64,000 bases of DNA from positions 434,001 through 498,000 of the forward strand of contig NZ_CP147917.1 in assembly GCF_039645965.1 (NCBI RefSeq). Reading direction: 5' to 3'. A program made the position numbers and the translations under genes. Below the pieces are notes generated by a model. The model saw only the letters and a list, made by a program, of their open reading frames with translations. It was not told the origin of the DNA and ran no database searches. Position 1 is the first letter of the stretch. Every line of letters begins with the position of its first letter. Positions 8,484 to 16,997 of this stretch are shown piece after piece. Origin of the DNA: Sulfurimonas sp. HSL3-2 (GTDB lineage Bacteria > Campylobacterota > Campylobacteria > Campylobacterales > Sulfurimonadaceae).

Positions 8484-10697
8484 TTAATCTGAAAATGAAA
8501 ATGCCTGAGCATCTTGTTTTACATCTATCTGTATTTTTGAAACTGCATCTCCTGCAACTCCGCCATTACCGCTGTTGTCTAGGTAGTTAGGAGTGTTGAA
8601 GTAGATTCCAGATGAGTCTATGGTAAGTACATTGCCGCCGCATTTAAGTGATATACCGTCAGTGGCATCTATAAGTGCGGTGTCTGCCACTTCGCTTTTT
8701 ACGCTTGAGGTGTCGATGTGCAGTGCGCCTTCTATGTCTACGCCCATATCTTTGCCTACCTGTACAAACAGGTTTTGCAGGTACTTGTCGGTTACATCAC
8801 CTTCCACATAGGTTAAAAGAACCTCTTTTATCTCGTTTATCAGCTCTTGCTCAATGAAACTTCTTTTGTCTTTGGCAACGATCGTTGTAAAGTCTTTTTG
8901 TGCTGTTTGTGCTTTATTTTCTTTGATGGTATGCACTTCTTCTTTTTCTACCGTTTTTATGTCGTTTGCTTTTACGGTTCGTTCAGAGTTGTTGCCTATG
9001 GTTTGAAAAAGGTCGTGTTTTACGTCGTCATGTTCGTTATGAACAGATGTTATTTTGTTGTTATGGATGTCGGCTTTAAGGTCGTTCTTCGCATAGAGTT
9101 CGTAGTTTCTTTGTGCCCTCATAGCAAAGCGTTCGGACTCTTTTGTATCGTCAAAGAGTAGTTCATTGTACCCAAGATGGTCTTTATACGCAGGATATGA
9201 TGTAGTCCTGATGAAGGATTTTGCTTTATCTGCCGGAAGCGGGTAGGGTTGTTTGTTCTCTCCGTTTGGAAGTGCCTTCAGTATGACTGGTTCGTCCGGA
9301 TTTCCGTTTTTAAATCCTACGAGTACTTCAGTATTTACCCTCGGAAGAAATAAAAAACCGTAGTTGTCTCCTGCATAAGGTTGCATGACTCTTAAGTAAG
9401 TAGAGGTGCCTTTGTTCTCTTCGAAGTGAAACAGTACCCGTATTCTTCCCTCTTCATCCACATCTATTTCGTTTGCATGTTCCGTGGTATCGGCATTCCC
9501 TTCACTTACTATGGCTGTAAGGGTTCCTGAGATTCTCGGTTTTACGATGCTTTTTTGCGGTTTATAGATGATATCTGAAGGTATCGCCTCAAAACTTGTA
9601 AAGAACTGTATCGATTTTTCTTCCGTATGATCTATGAACTCATCCAGGGCATTTGGGAATTTCCCGTAGTAATGTACCCGTATCGTTATGACCTTTTCCT
9701 GCGTAAGTGTCTTTTCGTTATGGAGTCTTACTAAAGCGGCATCACACATCTCTATCTCACTGCTTTGCCCTTGGATCAAAAAGCTGTCAGCATAACCTCG
9801 AAGAGCATCGTTGTCCGTATAGCGTTTTAGGTCCTTAAAAAGCGACTCTCCCAAAAGATTCAAGCTCTCTTTTTCATCGAAGTTTTTCAGGTCGTGTCTC
9901 AGCTGAGAAGTAAAAGTGTTGTCCTTCATGGAACTTTGCATGGAACTACCCGCCTCACTGTGCATATCAAGCGAAGGTTTGTCATAATCGTAAAAGTTGT
10001 TTACGGCATTTGAAGAACTAAAACGTTTTACTTTGTTAAACTCGGCTTCAAGAGGTTCGTCATGCACTCTTGCATGGTCGTTCAGTTCACAGAGTGTTAT
10101 AGTGTAAGGGTCGTTCATAGTATGCTCGATTATAAGCGAGTATCCCTCCTCTTCACAAAGCATGGTAATGAACTCCAGTGCACTTTGCTTATACCTTGTA
10201 GTGTATTCTCTTGCGGGGGCTTTTGCCGGATCTACTCTCATATCCAGTTTTACGTTGAGCAGCGGTGCGTATCTACCGATGATCTCGGAGATGATGTCCG
10301 GAGCTTTTTTATCTAAAAATATCTCATAGCCGCTGCCTAGGCCCATGTAAAACAACGGCGATACGACCTCTACGTCATACATATATTTGCTGCCTACTAC
10401 GGAGTTCTCTTTTGCTTGAAAGACCATTCCAAAGACAGACTTAGTCGCAAGCGGGTTTTTAACGTCTGTTATTTTAAGTTCGACGTTTGTATCGACGATC
10501 TCTTCGACTGCAATAGCTTGGTCAGAAACGAAACTGATGTGAAACGTATATGCTTCATTTATGCCGCTGTGCCCCTCAAAAGAGTAAACGCTGTAGCTGC
10601 CGTCGTTTGTACCTTCATTTGGCAGGTATTGTAAAAACTTCAGTCGTCCCTGTATATCTTGATGTATATCAGGGTTTAGGGTTACTTTTTCAAGCAT
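8484..10697 (-). CDS. vgrG: VgrG spike protein (TssI), 737 residues, unextended
   Basis: T6SS tip protein that caps the Hcp tube and carries effectors. It has the gp27-like hub (about 15-380, with blocks such as SALEFITMLCEEEGYSL), the gp5-type OB region (about 400-480, with EIDVEEGRIRVLFHF and RVNTEVLVGFKNGNPDEPVI) and a C-terminal beta-helical spike rich in short V/T/K repeats. It ends soon after SGNGGV, so it lacks the extra domain of the second VgrG at 35,998. A strong AAAGGAG site precedes the ATG and abuts a TTACATGTAA palindrome. It sits between two effector/immunity sets on one strand and presumably delivers the lysozyme downstream, the PAAR-like protein upstream, or both. Confidence 0.93.
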   Translation of the reverse strand: MLEKVTLNPDIHQDIQGRLKFLQYLPNEGTNDGSYSVYSFEGHSGINEAYTFHISFVSDQAIAVEEIVDTNVELKITDVKNPLATKSVFGMVFQAKENSVVGSKYMYDVEVVSPLFYMGLGSGYEIFLDKKAPDIISEIIGRYAPLLNVKLDMRVDPAKAPAREYTTRYKQSALEFITMLCEEEGYSLIIEHTMNDPYTITLCELNDHARVHDEPLEAEFNKVKRFSSSNAVNNFYDYDKPSLDMHSEAGSSMQSSMKDNTFTSQLRHDLKNFDEKESLNLLGESLFKDLKRYTDNDALRGYADSFLIQGQSSEIEMCDAALVRLHNEKTLTQEKVITIRVHYYGKFPNALDEFIDHTEEKSIQFFTSFEAIPSDIIYKPQKSIVKPRISGTLTAIVSEGNADTTEHANEIDVDEEGRIRVLFHFEENKGTSTYLRVMQPYAGDNYGFLFLPRVNTEVLVGFKNGNPDEPVILKALPNGENKQPYPLPADKAKSFIRTTSYPAYKDHLGYNELLFDDTKESERFAMRAQRNYELYAKNDLKADIHNNKITSVHNEHDDVKHDLFQTIGNNSERTVKANDIKTVEKEEVHTIKENKAQTAQKDFTTIVAKDKRSFIEQELINEIKEVLLTYVEGDVTDKYLQNLFVQVGKDMGVDIEGALHIDTSSVKSEVADTALIDATDGISLKCGGNVLTIDSSGIYFNTPNYLDNSGNGGVAGDAVSKIQIDVKQDAQAFSFSD

Positions 10698-10732
10698 TTT
10701 TTCTCCTTTACATGTAAGAGTTCAAAAGTCAT

Positions 10733-11356
10733 TTAGATGCCGCCTTTATACTTGAGTTTTTCTGGGATGATCTTCGATTTGAGCTGGAGTTCGTAGCCTT
10801 TTTTTATGTCGGCTTCACTGATGTGCCATTTGTTTTTTAAAAAAGTCACAATACTTTCTTTCGTGTAGGGTTTGTCTATCATAGCAAGGCAGTACTGTGC
10901 AGCGGTTACATCTTCTTTTAGTTGATTGTGGTACAAGCGTCCAAGGTTTGTTATAGCATTAAAATACCCTATGCGTATAGCTTCCTCATACCACTTTATA
11001 GCTTTTTTATACTCTTTTTGATTTTCATATAAGTACCCTAAGTTATTTGCGGCATCGCCGTTCGCACGGTTTAGTCTGAGCGCTGTCTTGTACCAAAATG
11101 CCGCAAGATTATAGTTTTTGATTCCTGTCTGATAAGTGTATCCCAGGTTAAAAGCTGCATCACTGTCCTCATCTGCCTTGTCATACCAATCTTTTGCTTT
11201 TGGGTAAGCATCCAGTCTTGCTTCGTAGGGTGGTTTTTTCAAGTCTGTTTTGAGTATCAGCACATCTGCAAAGCTGTTTACATGTAAGAGCAGTGTAGCA
11301 AGCAGTAAAAGTTTTAGAACAGACTTATAGTTTACATGTAAGCAGAAAAAACACAT
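10733..11356 (-). CDS. secreted TPR/Sel1-type paralogue A, candidate T6SS immunity protein
   Basis: A 207-residue protein with a hydrophobic signal segment (about 15-30), then four TPR/Sel1-like helical repeats of the pattern A(A/I)xNLGxLYxxQKEYKKAIKWYEEAI. It ends with the tail EKLKYKGGI, shared with the next two genes. It is the last of three tandem paralogues between the PAAR-like effector and vgrG. Tandem Sel1-type periplasmic immunity proteins are known for the P. aeruginosa phospholipase effector PldB (PA5086-PA5088), so immunity is a reasoned inference. The initiator could be ATG 11356 or a downstream codon, since the first ten residues read through a TTACATGTAA site and look like spacer. 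Confidence 0.7.
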   Translation of the reverse strand: MCFFCLHVNYKSVLKLLLLATLLLHVNSFADVLILKTDLKKPPYEARLDAYPKAKDWYDKADEDSDAAFNLGYTYQTGIKNYNLAAFWYKTALRLNRANGDAANNLGYLYENQKEYKKAIKWYEEAIRIGYFNAITNLGRLYHNQLKEDVTAAQYCLAMIDKPYTKESIVTFLKNKWHISEADIKKGYELQLKSKIIPEKLKYKGGI

Positions 11357-11357
11357 T

Positions 11358-11930
11358 TTAGATGCCGCCTTTGTACTTGAGTTTTTCCGGGATGATCGTA
11401 GACTTTAGCTGTGCTTCGTAGCCTTTTTTTATGGTAGCTTCGCTAAATTTCCAATGTGTTCTAAAAAGAGCAAAAACTTTCTTTTTTGTGTATTTCCTAT
11501 CGCTAAGAGGGAGCATATACTCAACTGCTTGTACGTATTTTTTTTGACTATAGTACAGAAGTGAAAGGTTTTTCATCGCATCAAGACTTTCTCTCTCTAT
11601 GGCTTTTTTGTACCATTTTATAGCTCTAATATATTCTTTTTTATCTTCATACAAATATGCTAAGTTATAAATTGCATCCGTATTCCTAGAATTTAAACTT
11701 ATAGCTTGTTTATACCAAAATTCTGCTAGTTTATAATCCTTAAGTTCTTTTTGGTAAAAAACTCCTAAGTTGTAAGCGGCACTATATTCTGTATCAGCAT
11801 TGTCGTACCACAATTTACCATCTACTTTTAAATTTAATCTTTCATCATACGGAGGCTTTTGAAAGCTTTCCGCAAAAAGAATGGTGTTTGTAAGTAGTAT
11901 TACTAACAGCAGTCTAAGTATATATTTCAT
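11358..11930 (-). CDS. secreted TPR/Sel1-type paralogue B, candidate T6SS immunity protein
   Basis: A 190-residue protein with a clear signal peptide (about 1-20, ending LFAES) and TPR-like repeats such as AAYNLGVFYQKELKDYKLAE and AIYNLAYLYEDKKEYIRAI. It carries the same N-terminal mature motif (KPPYDERLN) and the same C-terminal block (KKGYEAQLKS then EKLKYKGGI) as its neighbours. It is the shortest of the three, missing part of one repeat. The first and last segments are conserved among the paralogues and the centre differs, as expected for immunity genes tracking different toxin alleles. Confidence 0.72.
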   Translation of the reverse strand: MKYILRLLLVILLTNTILFAESFQKPPYDERLNLKVDGKLWYDNADTEYSAAYNLGVFYQKELKDYKLAEFWYKQAISLNSRNTDAIYNLAYLYEDKKEYIRAIKWYKKAIERESLDAMKNLSLLYYSQKKYVQAVEYMLPLSDRKYTKKKVFALFRTHWKFSEATIKKGYEAQLKSTIIPEKLKYKGGI

Positions 11931-11972
11931 TATTCACACTCTTCTTTTACATGTAAGCATAAAAAACACATT

Positions 11973-12650
11973 TTAGATGCCGCCTTTGTACTTGAGTTTT
12001 TCTGGAATGATCTTAGATTTTAGCTGTGCTTCGTAGCCTTTTTTTATGGTTTTGTCAGAGAGTTTCCAATTATTCTTAAGATAAGTTAAGACTTTGTCTT
12101 TTGGATATTTGTTGTCGATAAGAGCTATAAAATACTCTGCTGCCTTTACGTCGTCATTGAGTTTATAGTGGTATAAGCGTCCAAGATTTTTAATAGCTTC
12201 TAAACTTTCTTTTTTGATAGCTTTTATGTACCAAAGGTTTGCTAGTTTATACTTTTTTTTATGATCATATATTAATCCTAGATTATTTGCAGCATCTTTA
12301 TTATTAGTTCGTGAATATGCTTGTTTATACCATCTTATTGCATCATCGTATCTTTTTGTATCATCGCAGAGTACGCCTAGATTTATAAGAGCATCAATAT
12401 TATTAGGATCTAAGAATAAGGCTTTTTTATACCAAATTTCTGCTAGTTTATTATCATTTATTTTTGTATCGTAAAGAAGTCCAATATTAAATGCTGATGC
12501 ACTATCTATGTCAGCATGGTTATACCATTCTGTAGTGTTTGGATATTTATCAAGCCTATTATCATAAGGCGGTATTGTTAAGTTCTCCGCAAAGAGTACG
12601 GTACTTGTCAGTAGCAAAGCTAATAATAGATTAAAAAAATACTTCATCAT
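11973..12650 (-). CDS. secreted TPR/Sel1-type paralogue C, candidate cognate immunity protein of the PAAR-like effector
   Basis: A 225-residue protein with a signal peptide (about 1-22, ending LFAEN), the PPYDNRLDKYP mature start and about five TPR-like repeats. It ends with the shared EKLKYKGGI tail. It overlaps the stop of the large PAAR-like effector by four bases, so it is translated directly with it. Of the three paralogues it is the most likely true immunity partner; B and A may be duplicates acquired against related toxins. Acts, by inference, in the periplasm, against a toxin predicted to insert into membranes. Confidence 0.75.
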   Translation of the reverse strand: MMKYFFNLLLALLLTSTVLFAENLTIPPYDNRLDKYPNTTEWYNHADIDSASAFNIGLLYDTKINDNKLAEIWYKKALFLDPNNIDALINLGVLCDDTKRYDDAIRWYKQAYSRTNNKDAANNLGLIYDHKKKYKLANLWYIKAIKKESLEAIKNLGRLYHYKLNDDVKAAEYFIALIDNKYPKDKVLTYLKNNWKLSDKTIKKGYEAQLKSKIIPEKLKYKGGI

Positions 12651-15600
12651 TCACTCTCTTTTTGTTTTGCAAGAGATTTCTCTTTCTCTCTTCGTGCATA
12701 CACTATGTTGTCAAGCATACTTTTCTCTTTGCCCTCTAAAGGTGTTATCTTCAGCTTTTCTATCTTAAGTGTCAATGCCTGGTTTGCCGTGTATGTCTCT
12801 TTTGGCATGTACTCAGCTTTATCGTAAACACAGTGCAGTTGTATTTTATACTTCAGGGCTATATCTCTGTTGACTATCAAAAGTGATATATCTTTTTTAG
12901 AAAGCATCTCCGCCTCTAGACCGTTGATGTCGTTTGAGGTTACCACTTTGCCGTTACGTAAAAACTTTCTCTCTATGATATCGTAAGTGAAGTCTTTTGG
13001 CATAGGAGGCATTTTTCCAAGAGGGGTGTCGGGACTCTCGTAGATGGTCTTGTACTCAGTGTCTATCTTCAGCATTATCTGGATGTTGTTTTGCAGCATC
13101 TCTTTTGGTATCTTTATGGTTGTCTGAAGCTCTTGAGGCATTCCGTAGTAGTCTTTGCTTTCTGGGTCAAGTACATCTACCTTGTAGCCAAACGCCACGG
13201 CTTTAAGAGCTGAGAGTTCATACTGCAGAGCATTGTTAAATAGCTCTGCATACTTGTCTTGGTTGTCACCTATGAAGTTTTGCACATCTTCTAAAGTGTC
13301 AAATCCCTGTACAAGTTGTTTGTGCTGTGCGTTTACCGCCTCGGCAAAAAGAATGCTCTTGTATGGTTTACCGCTATAGTATCTGTAAATAGCATAGCCA
13401 AGAGGAGAAAACATCGGTGCGAGTATGCTGTCATCGTCAAACTTATGAAACAGCAGGCTTTTCATGATGTAACTCTCCAGCGGAGTGTCTACGAACATGT
13501 CTTTTAAGTAAAACTCCCATGCCAACTCTACTGCCAGTACGCCAAGTGCGGCTATCCAGCCTATAGCCGGTACGGTAGCAAGCATCCCAGGAGCGACCAT
13601 CAGGGCTATGATGGTCAAGTTTTTTGTGACGATGGCTACGCCTCCGTCAAAGTCATCCTCTTGCAGGTGGTTGATGTCATACACCGCACTTATGGCAATG
13701 GCAACCAGACCCACTTTTGCCATCAGCTTCCAAGAAGCTATTTTTACGAAGTTCTCTTCGCCTAAGAACTTCTGTACAGACTCAACGACAGCCTCTTTAC
13801 TCTTAGGTGCGACTTTACTAAAGCTGTCTATAGTGGTGTAGGTGTCGCCTATGAGCGGGAAGATGTCGTTATATTTGAGTTTTTTGTAGTTGATGACGCC
13901 AATGGCAACATTCACTCCAGCTACGAAGATGGAGAGGGTTTTTATGGAAGCTAGGAGGGTTTTGTATGCAGGAGTATTTTGTATTTTTGTAATTTGTACT
14001 CTTGCTTCAGAATCAATATCATCTCCATACTTCTCAGCCACATCCCCCGCTTTAGAAGCAAAACCCTCTATGGTCTTGAGTGACTCGTAGTAGTCTGCTA
14101 TGCTCTTTTCACTCTCCTTGGAGATGTCGAAGTTGCTTGAGAGCAGGTTGCTGAGGTCTAGCTTTGTCTCTTCCTCTTTCTTTTTAGAAACGTACTTTTT
14201 CAAAAATGCCTCTGCATTGCCTTGTCTTGCGGTAAACCCCTGTTTGTTTCTCTCGGTCTGTACCATCGAGTGGCCTATGTGCGAGTGCAGAGTCTTTGTA
14301 TAGTGCTCGCGTATAGGAAGGTTGAATATTTTAGATTTAAATGCATCGTCTGTGATGTCGTTTCTGAGTTTTATGACATGCTCGGCGAGGGAAAGCAGGT
14401 GCTTTTCTTCATTGTTAAACGGAGAGTTTATGTTTGCTTCCGCGTCCAGAAGACTTTTGTCCTCCATAAAGGTGTAAAGCAGTCCCATAACGGTGTTTAG
14501 GTACTCCTGTTCTTGAAGCTGTGAGTCAAACTTATCCATCTCGCCGTAGGCTTTAAAGACCTTTTTAAACTCATCTGCCGTTATGAGATCCTTGGCTTTT
14601 AAAAGCAGCTCTTTCGGATTTGTCGGAGAGCGAAAAAAGTTACTAAACTCTTTTGGCATATAAAGGTCGCTGAACGCTTTTTTTGGAGCTTGTATCTTAG
14701 AGTTGTCAAATGCAAACTCTTTATTTGTACCGTCTATGTTTTCAAACTGCTCTAAAAGTTTGTTTTCTCTTTTACATATCTTTGCATAAGAATGGCTCTG
14801 GTCATCTATGAGCTTTTTAGTATTTTTGATGTTTTCGTCACTGATGACAGGCATAGGACGGGAGTTTTTAAGAGTGTAAAAAAACTCTTTTGCACTTTCG
14901 TACACTTTGCTTTTTTTCGCTTTTTCTTTATGTGCTTTGGAGAAAAACAGTGAAAACACTAAAAGAGCGAGCATCTCCGCGGGGTTCTGTTGGTAGGGTT
15001 TATAACGGTCAGTTGCATCGCTCAAGACGAGATAACCGTAGTTTACATCGTTGTATTCTTTTGTTTTTTGGGCATATCTTCTGCGTACGTAGACATTCTC
15101 TTCATTCACACTTAAAAAATCTATAAGCCCCACATACTTACATGTAAGTCCTTTAGAAGAGACAACAAACGCATCCTCGTCATATGGATGGTTTTCATGG
15201 TGATGTCTGCTGCTGTGTACTCCGTCAAGTACATTTTTAAAAAAGGAGTGGTTTATAAAGCGTATCTCATTTAAGTAGTTTTGAGCTGTATCAAATGCCG
15301 GCGTGATGATCTCATCGAGTGAAGCTATGTTGTTTTCACCCTTTACTATTAAAGAAGCAAACTCTCCTTTGCACACCTCGTCTGCTAGGGTGCGGTAGAG
15401 TTTTTTGAGTTTTTTGATGTTGTCGTCATACTCTTTTTGTTCATCGCTGCTTACATAAAAGTAGTCTATCTGGCTGCTCACGGCATAAGTGTAAGCGTTT
15501 GTCTGTTTTAGCCCTCGTAAATGAGAATCGTTTTGGCTAAAAGTAGTTTTATAGCTCCATTCATAGATATTGAGCAGGTCTTCAGCTTGTCCGAGAGGAT

Positions 15601-16618
15601 CGGGAATGGTCATCACAGCATTTAGCGGATAGAGTTTAAACTCTGTGCTTTTGCCTTCTGCTTCTGCTTTTTTCACCTTCTCTTTATGCTCTTTAACGGG
15701 ATCGTACTCTTTTTGCAGTTTAAATGTCTTTTGACTGATCTGGTTGGAGTCTATGGCATTTGGGTCTTTTAAAAAGAAACTTTCATCTTTTTTATTGGCA
15801 TCGGTAGGATCGAACTTGATGCCTAAAAGTTTACCAAGCATAGTCTCACGTTTACTTTTGTCTTTACTGAGTTGTACATTAGAGTAAAAGATCTCGATCT
15901 CATCTCCATCGTAAAGAGGGATGTAGTCTCTAGCTACATTTTTTTCATCTTTGTATTTTATATCTTTAAAGGTTTCACCGTACAGAGAACCTCTGCTGAT
16001 GATCCTGTATTCGTTTATATTGCCATCTTTGAGTTTTATGTAAACAAATGCCAATGTAAAGGGAACTATCTTTTCTCTGATGAGTGGATTTGTATCCATA
16101 GTCCCGTAGAAAGTTTTTATGTCTGCAAAAGCTCTTGAAGGTCGAAGAGGTTTGTAGACCTTTTCTGCAAAAATATCTTGGGATTCTCTTAACAGGTAAA
16201 GGTTGTAACGCTCTTTTTCCTTTTTATTCTTTGCTTTTTCTTTTTCCTCTTTTGTGGCTTTTTCGCCTTCTACCTTATTGTCGGCACTTGATTTTACATT
16301 TGTAGCGGAGTTGCTGTTTGCACGTGATACTATCTGCAGTGCGGCACCTTGGTCCGTTTGGCATCCAGATACGTCAAGAGCATATGTCCCTCCGCTGCCC
16401 GTTACATTTGCTTCGGTCATGGCGCTGGATGTTGCGGCGACTTGTGTACAGGGAGTATATGGCACGGGACATCCGCTTATGGGAGCATTTAAGATGTCTG
16501 TACAAAAGTTTGGTTTTAGTCCCCCGATGGTACGGATGGCATCACTGGATGGATGATTTACCGTTCCTCCGTGAGCACATTGGATTACGCAGGATTCTGT
16601 CAAGACTTTACGTGCCAT
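12647..16618 (-). CDS. large PAAR-like T6SS effector with C-terminal hydrophobic segments (possible pore-former)
   Basis: A 1323-residue protein with no signal peptide. The first 100 residues form a Cys-containing PAAR-like tip module (CVIQCAHGG, then SGCPVPYTPC and VSGCQTDQGAA), of the DUF4280/DUF4150 kind that sharpens a VgrG spike. A charged Lys/Glu linker (about 115-135) leads to a long region I do not recognise. Strongly hydrophobic stretches follow at about 903-920, 975-992 and 1003-1045 (two helices), then a soluble C-terminal domain. PAAR domain, several late membrane helices and a neighbouring array of periplasmic immunity candidates resemble pore-forming T6SS effectors such as VasX, but I see no certain homology. 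No nuclease or lipase motif was seen. Confidence 0.7.
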   Translation of the reverse strand: MARKVLTESCVIQCAHGGTVNHPSSDAIRTIGGLKPNFCTDILNAPISGCPVPYTPCTQVAATSSAMTEANVTGSGGTYALDVSGCQTDQGAALQIVSRANSNSATNVKSSADNKVEGEKATKEEKEKAKNKKEKERYNLYLLRESQDIFAEKVYKPLRPSRAFADIKTFYGTMDTNPLIREKIVPFTLAFVYIKLKDGNINEYRIISRGSLYGETFKDIKYKDEKNVARDYIPLYDGDEIEIFYSNVQLSKDKSKRETMLGKLLGIKFDPTDANKKDESFFLKDPNAIDSNQISQKTFKLQKEYDPVKEHKEKVKKAEAEGKSTEFKLYPLNAVMTIPDPLGQAEDLLNIYEWSYKTTFSQNDSHLRGLKQTNAYTYAVSSQIDYFYVSSDEQKEYDDNIKKLKKLYRTLADEVCKGEFASLIVKGENNIASLDEIITPAFDTAQNYLNEIRFINHSFFKNVLDGVHSSRHHHENHPYDEDAFVVSSKGLTCKYVGLIDFLSVNEENVYVRRRYAQKTKEYNDVNYGYLVLSDATDRYKPYQQNPAEMLALLVFSLFFSKAHKEKAKKSKVYESAKEFFYTLKNSRPMPVISDENIKNTKKLIDDQSHSYAKICKRENKLLEQFENIDGTNKEFAFDNSKIQAPKKAFSDLYMPKEFSNFFRSPTNPKELLLKAKDLITADEFKKVFKAYGEMDKFDSQLQEQEYLNTVMGLLYTFMEDKSLLDAEANINSPFNNEEKHLLSLAEHVIKLRNDITDDAFKSKIFNLPIREHYTKTLHSHIGHSMVQTERNKQGFTARQGNAEAFLKKYVSKKKEEETKLDLSNLLSSNFDISKESEKSIADYYESLKTIEGFASKAGDVAEKYGDDIDSEARVQITKIQNTPAYKTLLASIKTLSIFVAGVNVAIGVINYKKLKYNDIFPLIGDTYTTIDSFSKVAPKSKEAVVESVQKFLGEENFVKIASWKLMAKVGLVAIAISAVYDINHLQEDDFDGGVAIVTKNLTIIALMVAPGMLATVPAIGWIAALGVLAVELAWEFYLKDMFVDTPLESYIMKSLLFHKFDDDSILAPMFSPLGYAIYRYYSGKPYKSILFAEAVNAQHKQLVQGFDTLEDVQNFIGDNQDKYAELFNNALQYELSALKAVAFGYKVDVLDPESKDYYGMPQELQTTIKIPKEMLQNNIQIMLKIDTEYKTIYESPDTPLGKMPPMPKDFTYDIIERKFLRNGKVVTSNDINGLEAEMLSKKDISLLIVNRDIALKYKIQLHCVYDKAEYMPKETYTANQALTLKIEKLKITPLEGKEKSMLDNIVYARREKEKSLAKQKESE

Positions 16619-16997
16619 ATTTTTTATCCTTCTTTATTTATTAGAACTTATATATATAGTTTGTGTTACGGCCATAAACTAAATATTTTTTTAAGTTTAT
16701 AAGTTTGTTCTATTTTTTTAATTATTTGTCCTAAAAATAGCTTTAATTTAGTTTTTTAGAAACAAAATTAAATATTCTGTGCTAAATCTTAATGAAAATA
16801 AGATAAATTTAAACTAAAATTGACTAGAGTTGTACAAATACTAATCGGTTTGTATTATTTTTACAACATTTAATCTTAATTATTCTACAAATATAAATAA
16901 ATTAAGTAAGTATATTAAGAGTTGATTTTTATTTCATTATTTTACATACAGACTGGTCTGTTGTATTTTTCGATATTTTTGGTGTATAAGGTGAAAA
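16619..16997. promoter_or_regulatory. 379-base divergent intergenic region between the left cargo operon and tssA
   Basis: The only sizeable AT-rich gap in the T6SS locus. It must hold the promoters of both the minus-strand cargo operon and the plus-strand core operon. I could not pick convincing -35/-10 or sigma-54 (TGGC-N8-TGC) elements. The one clear structure is ACAGAC-TG-GTCTGT at 16948-16961, a dyad 37 bases before the tssA start, in operator-like position. No small gene is visible. Confidence 0.5.

Larger units (their letters stand above)
10708..11956. repeat. cluster of four TTACATGTAA palindromes in the TPR-immunity array
   Basis: Exact copies lie at 10708-10717, 11278-11287, 11332-11341 and 11947-11956. 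Three sit at gene boundaries of the tandem TPR paralogues. Those at 11332 and 11947 lie in a shared junction sequence that also carries the end of the upstream paralogue, so part of the copy number comes from gene duplication. See the finding on this motif for the other sites. Confidence 0.6.

Noticed and set aside
8847-9161. Antisense ORFs over vgrG and the effector genes (for example 8847-9161 and 14222-14500)
   Set aside because: They are shadows of strong coding frames on the other strand with Cys/Phe-rich, low-quality translations and no ribosome binding sites.
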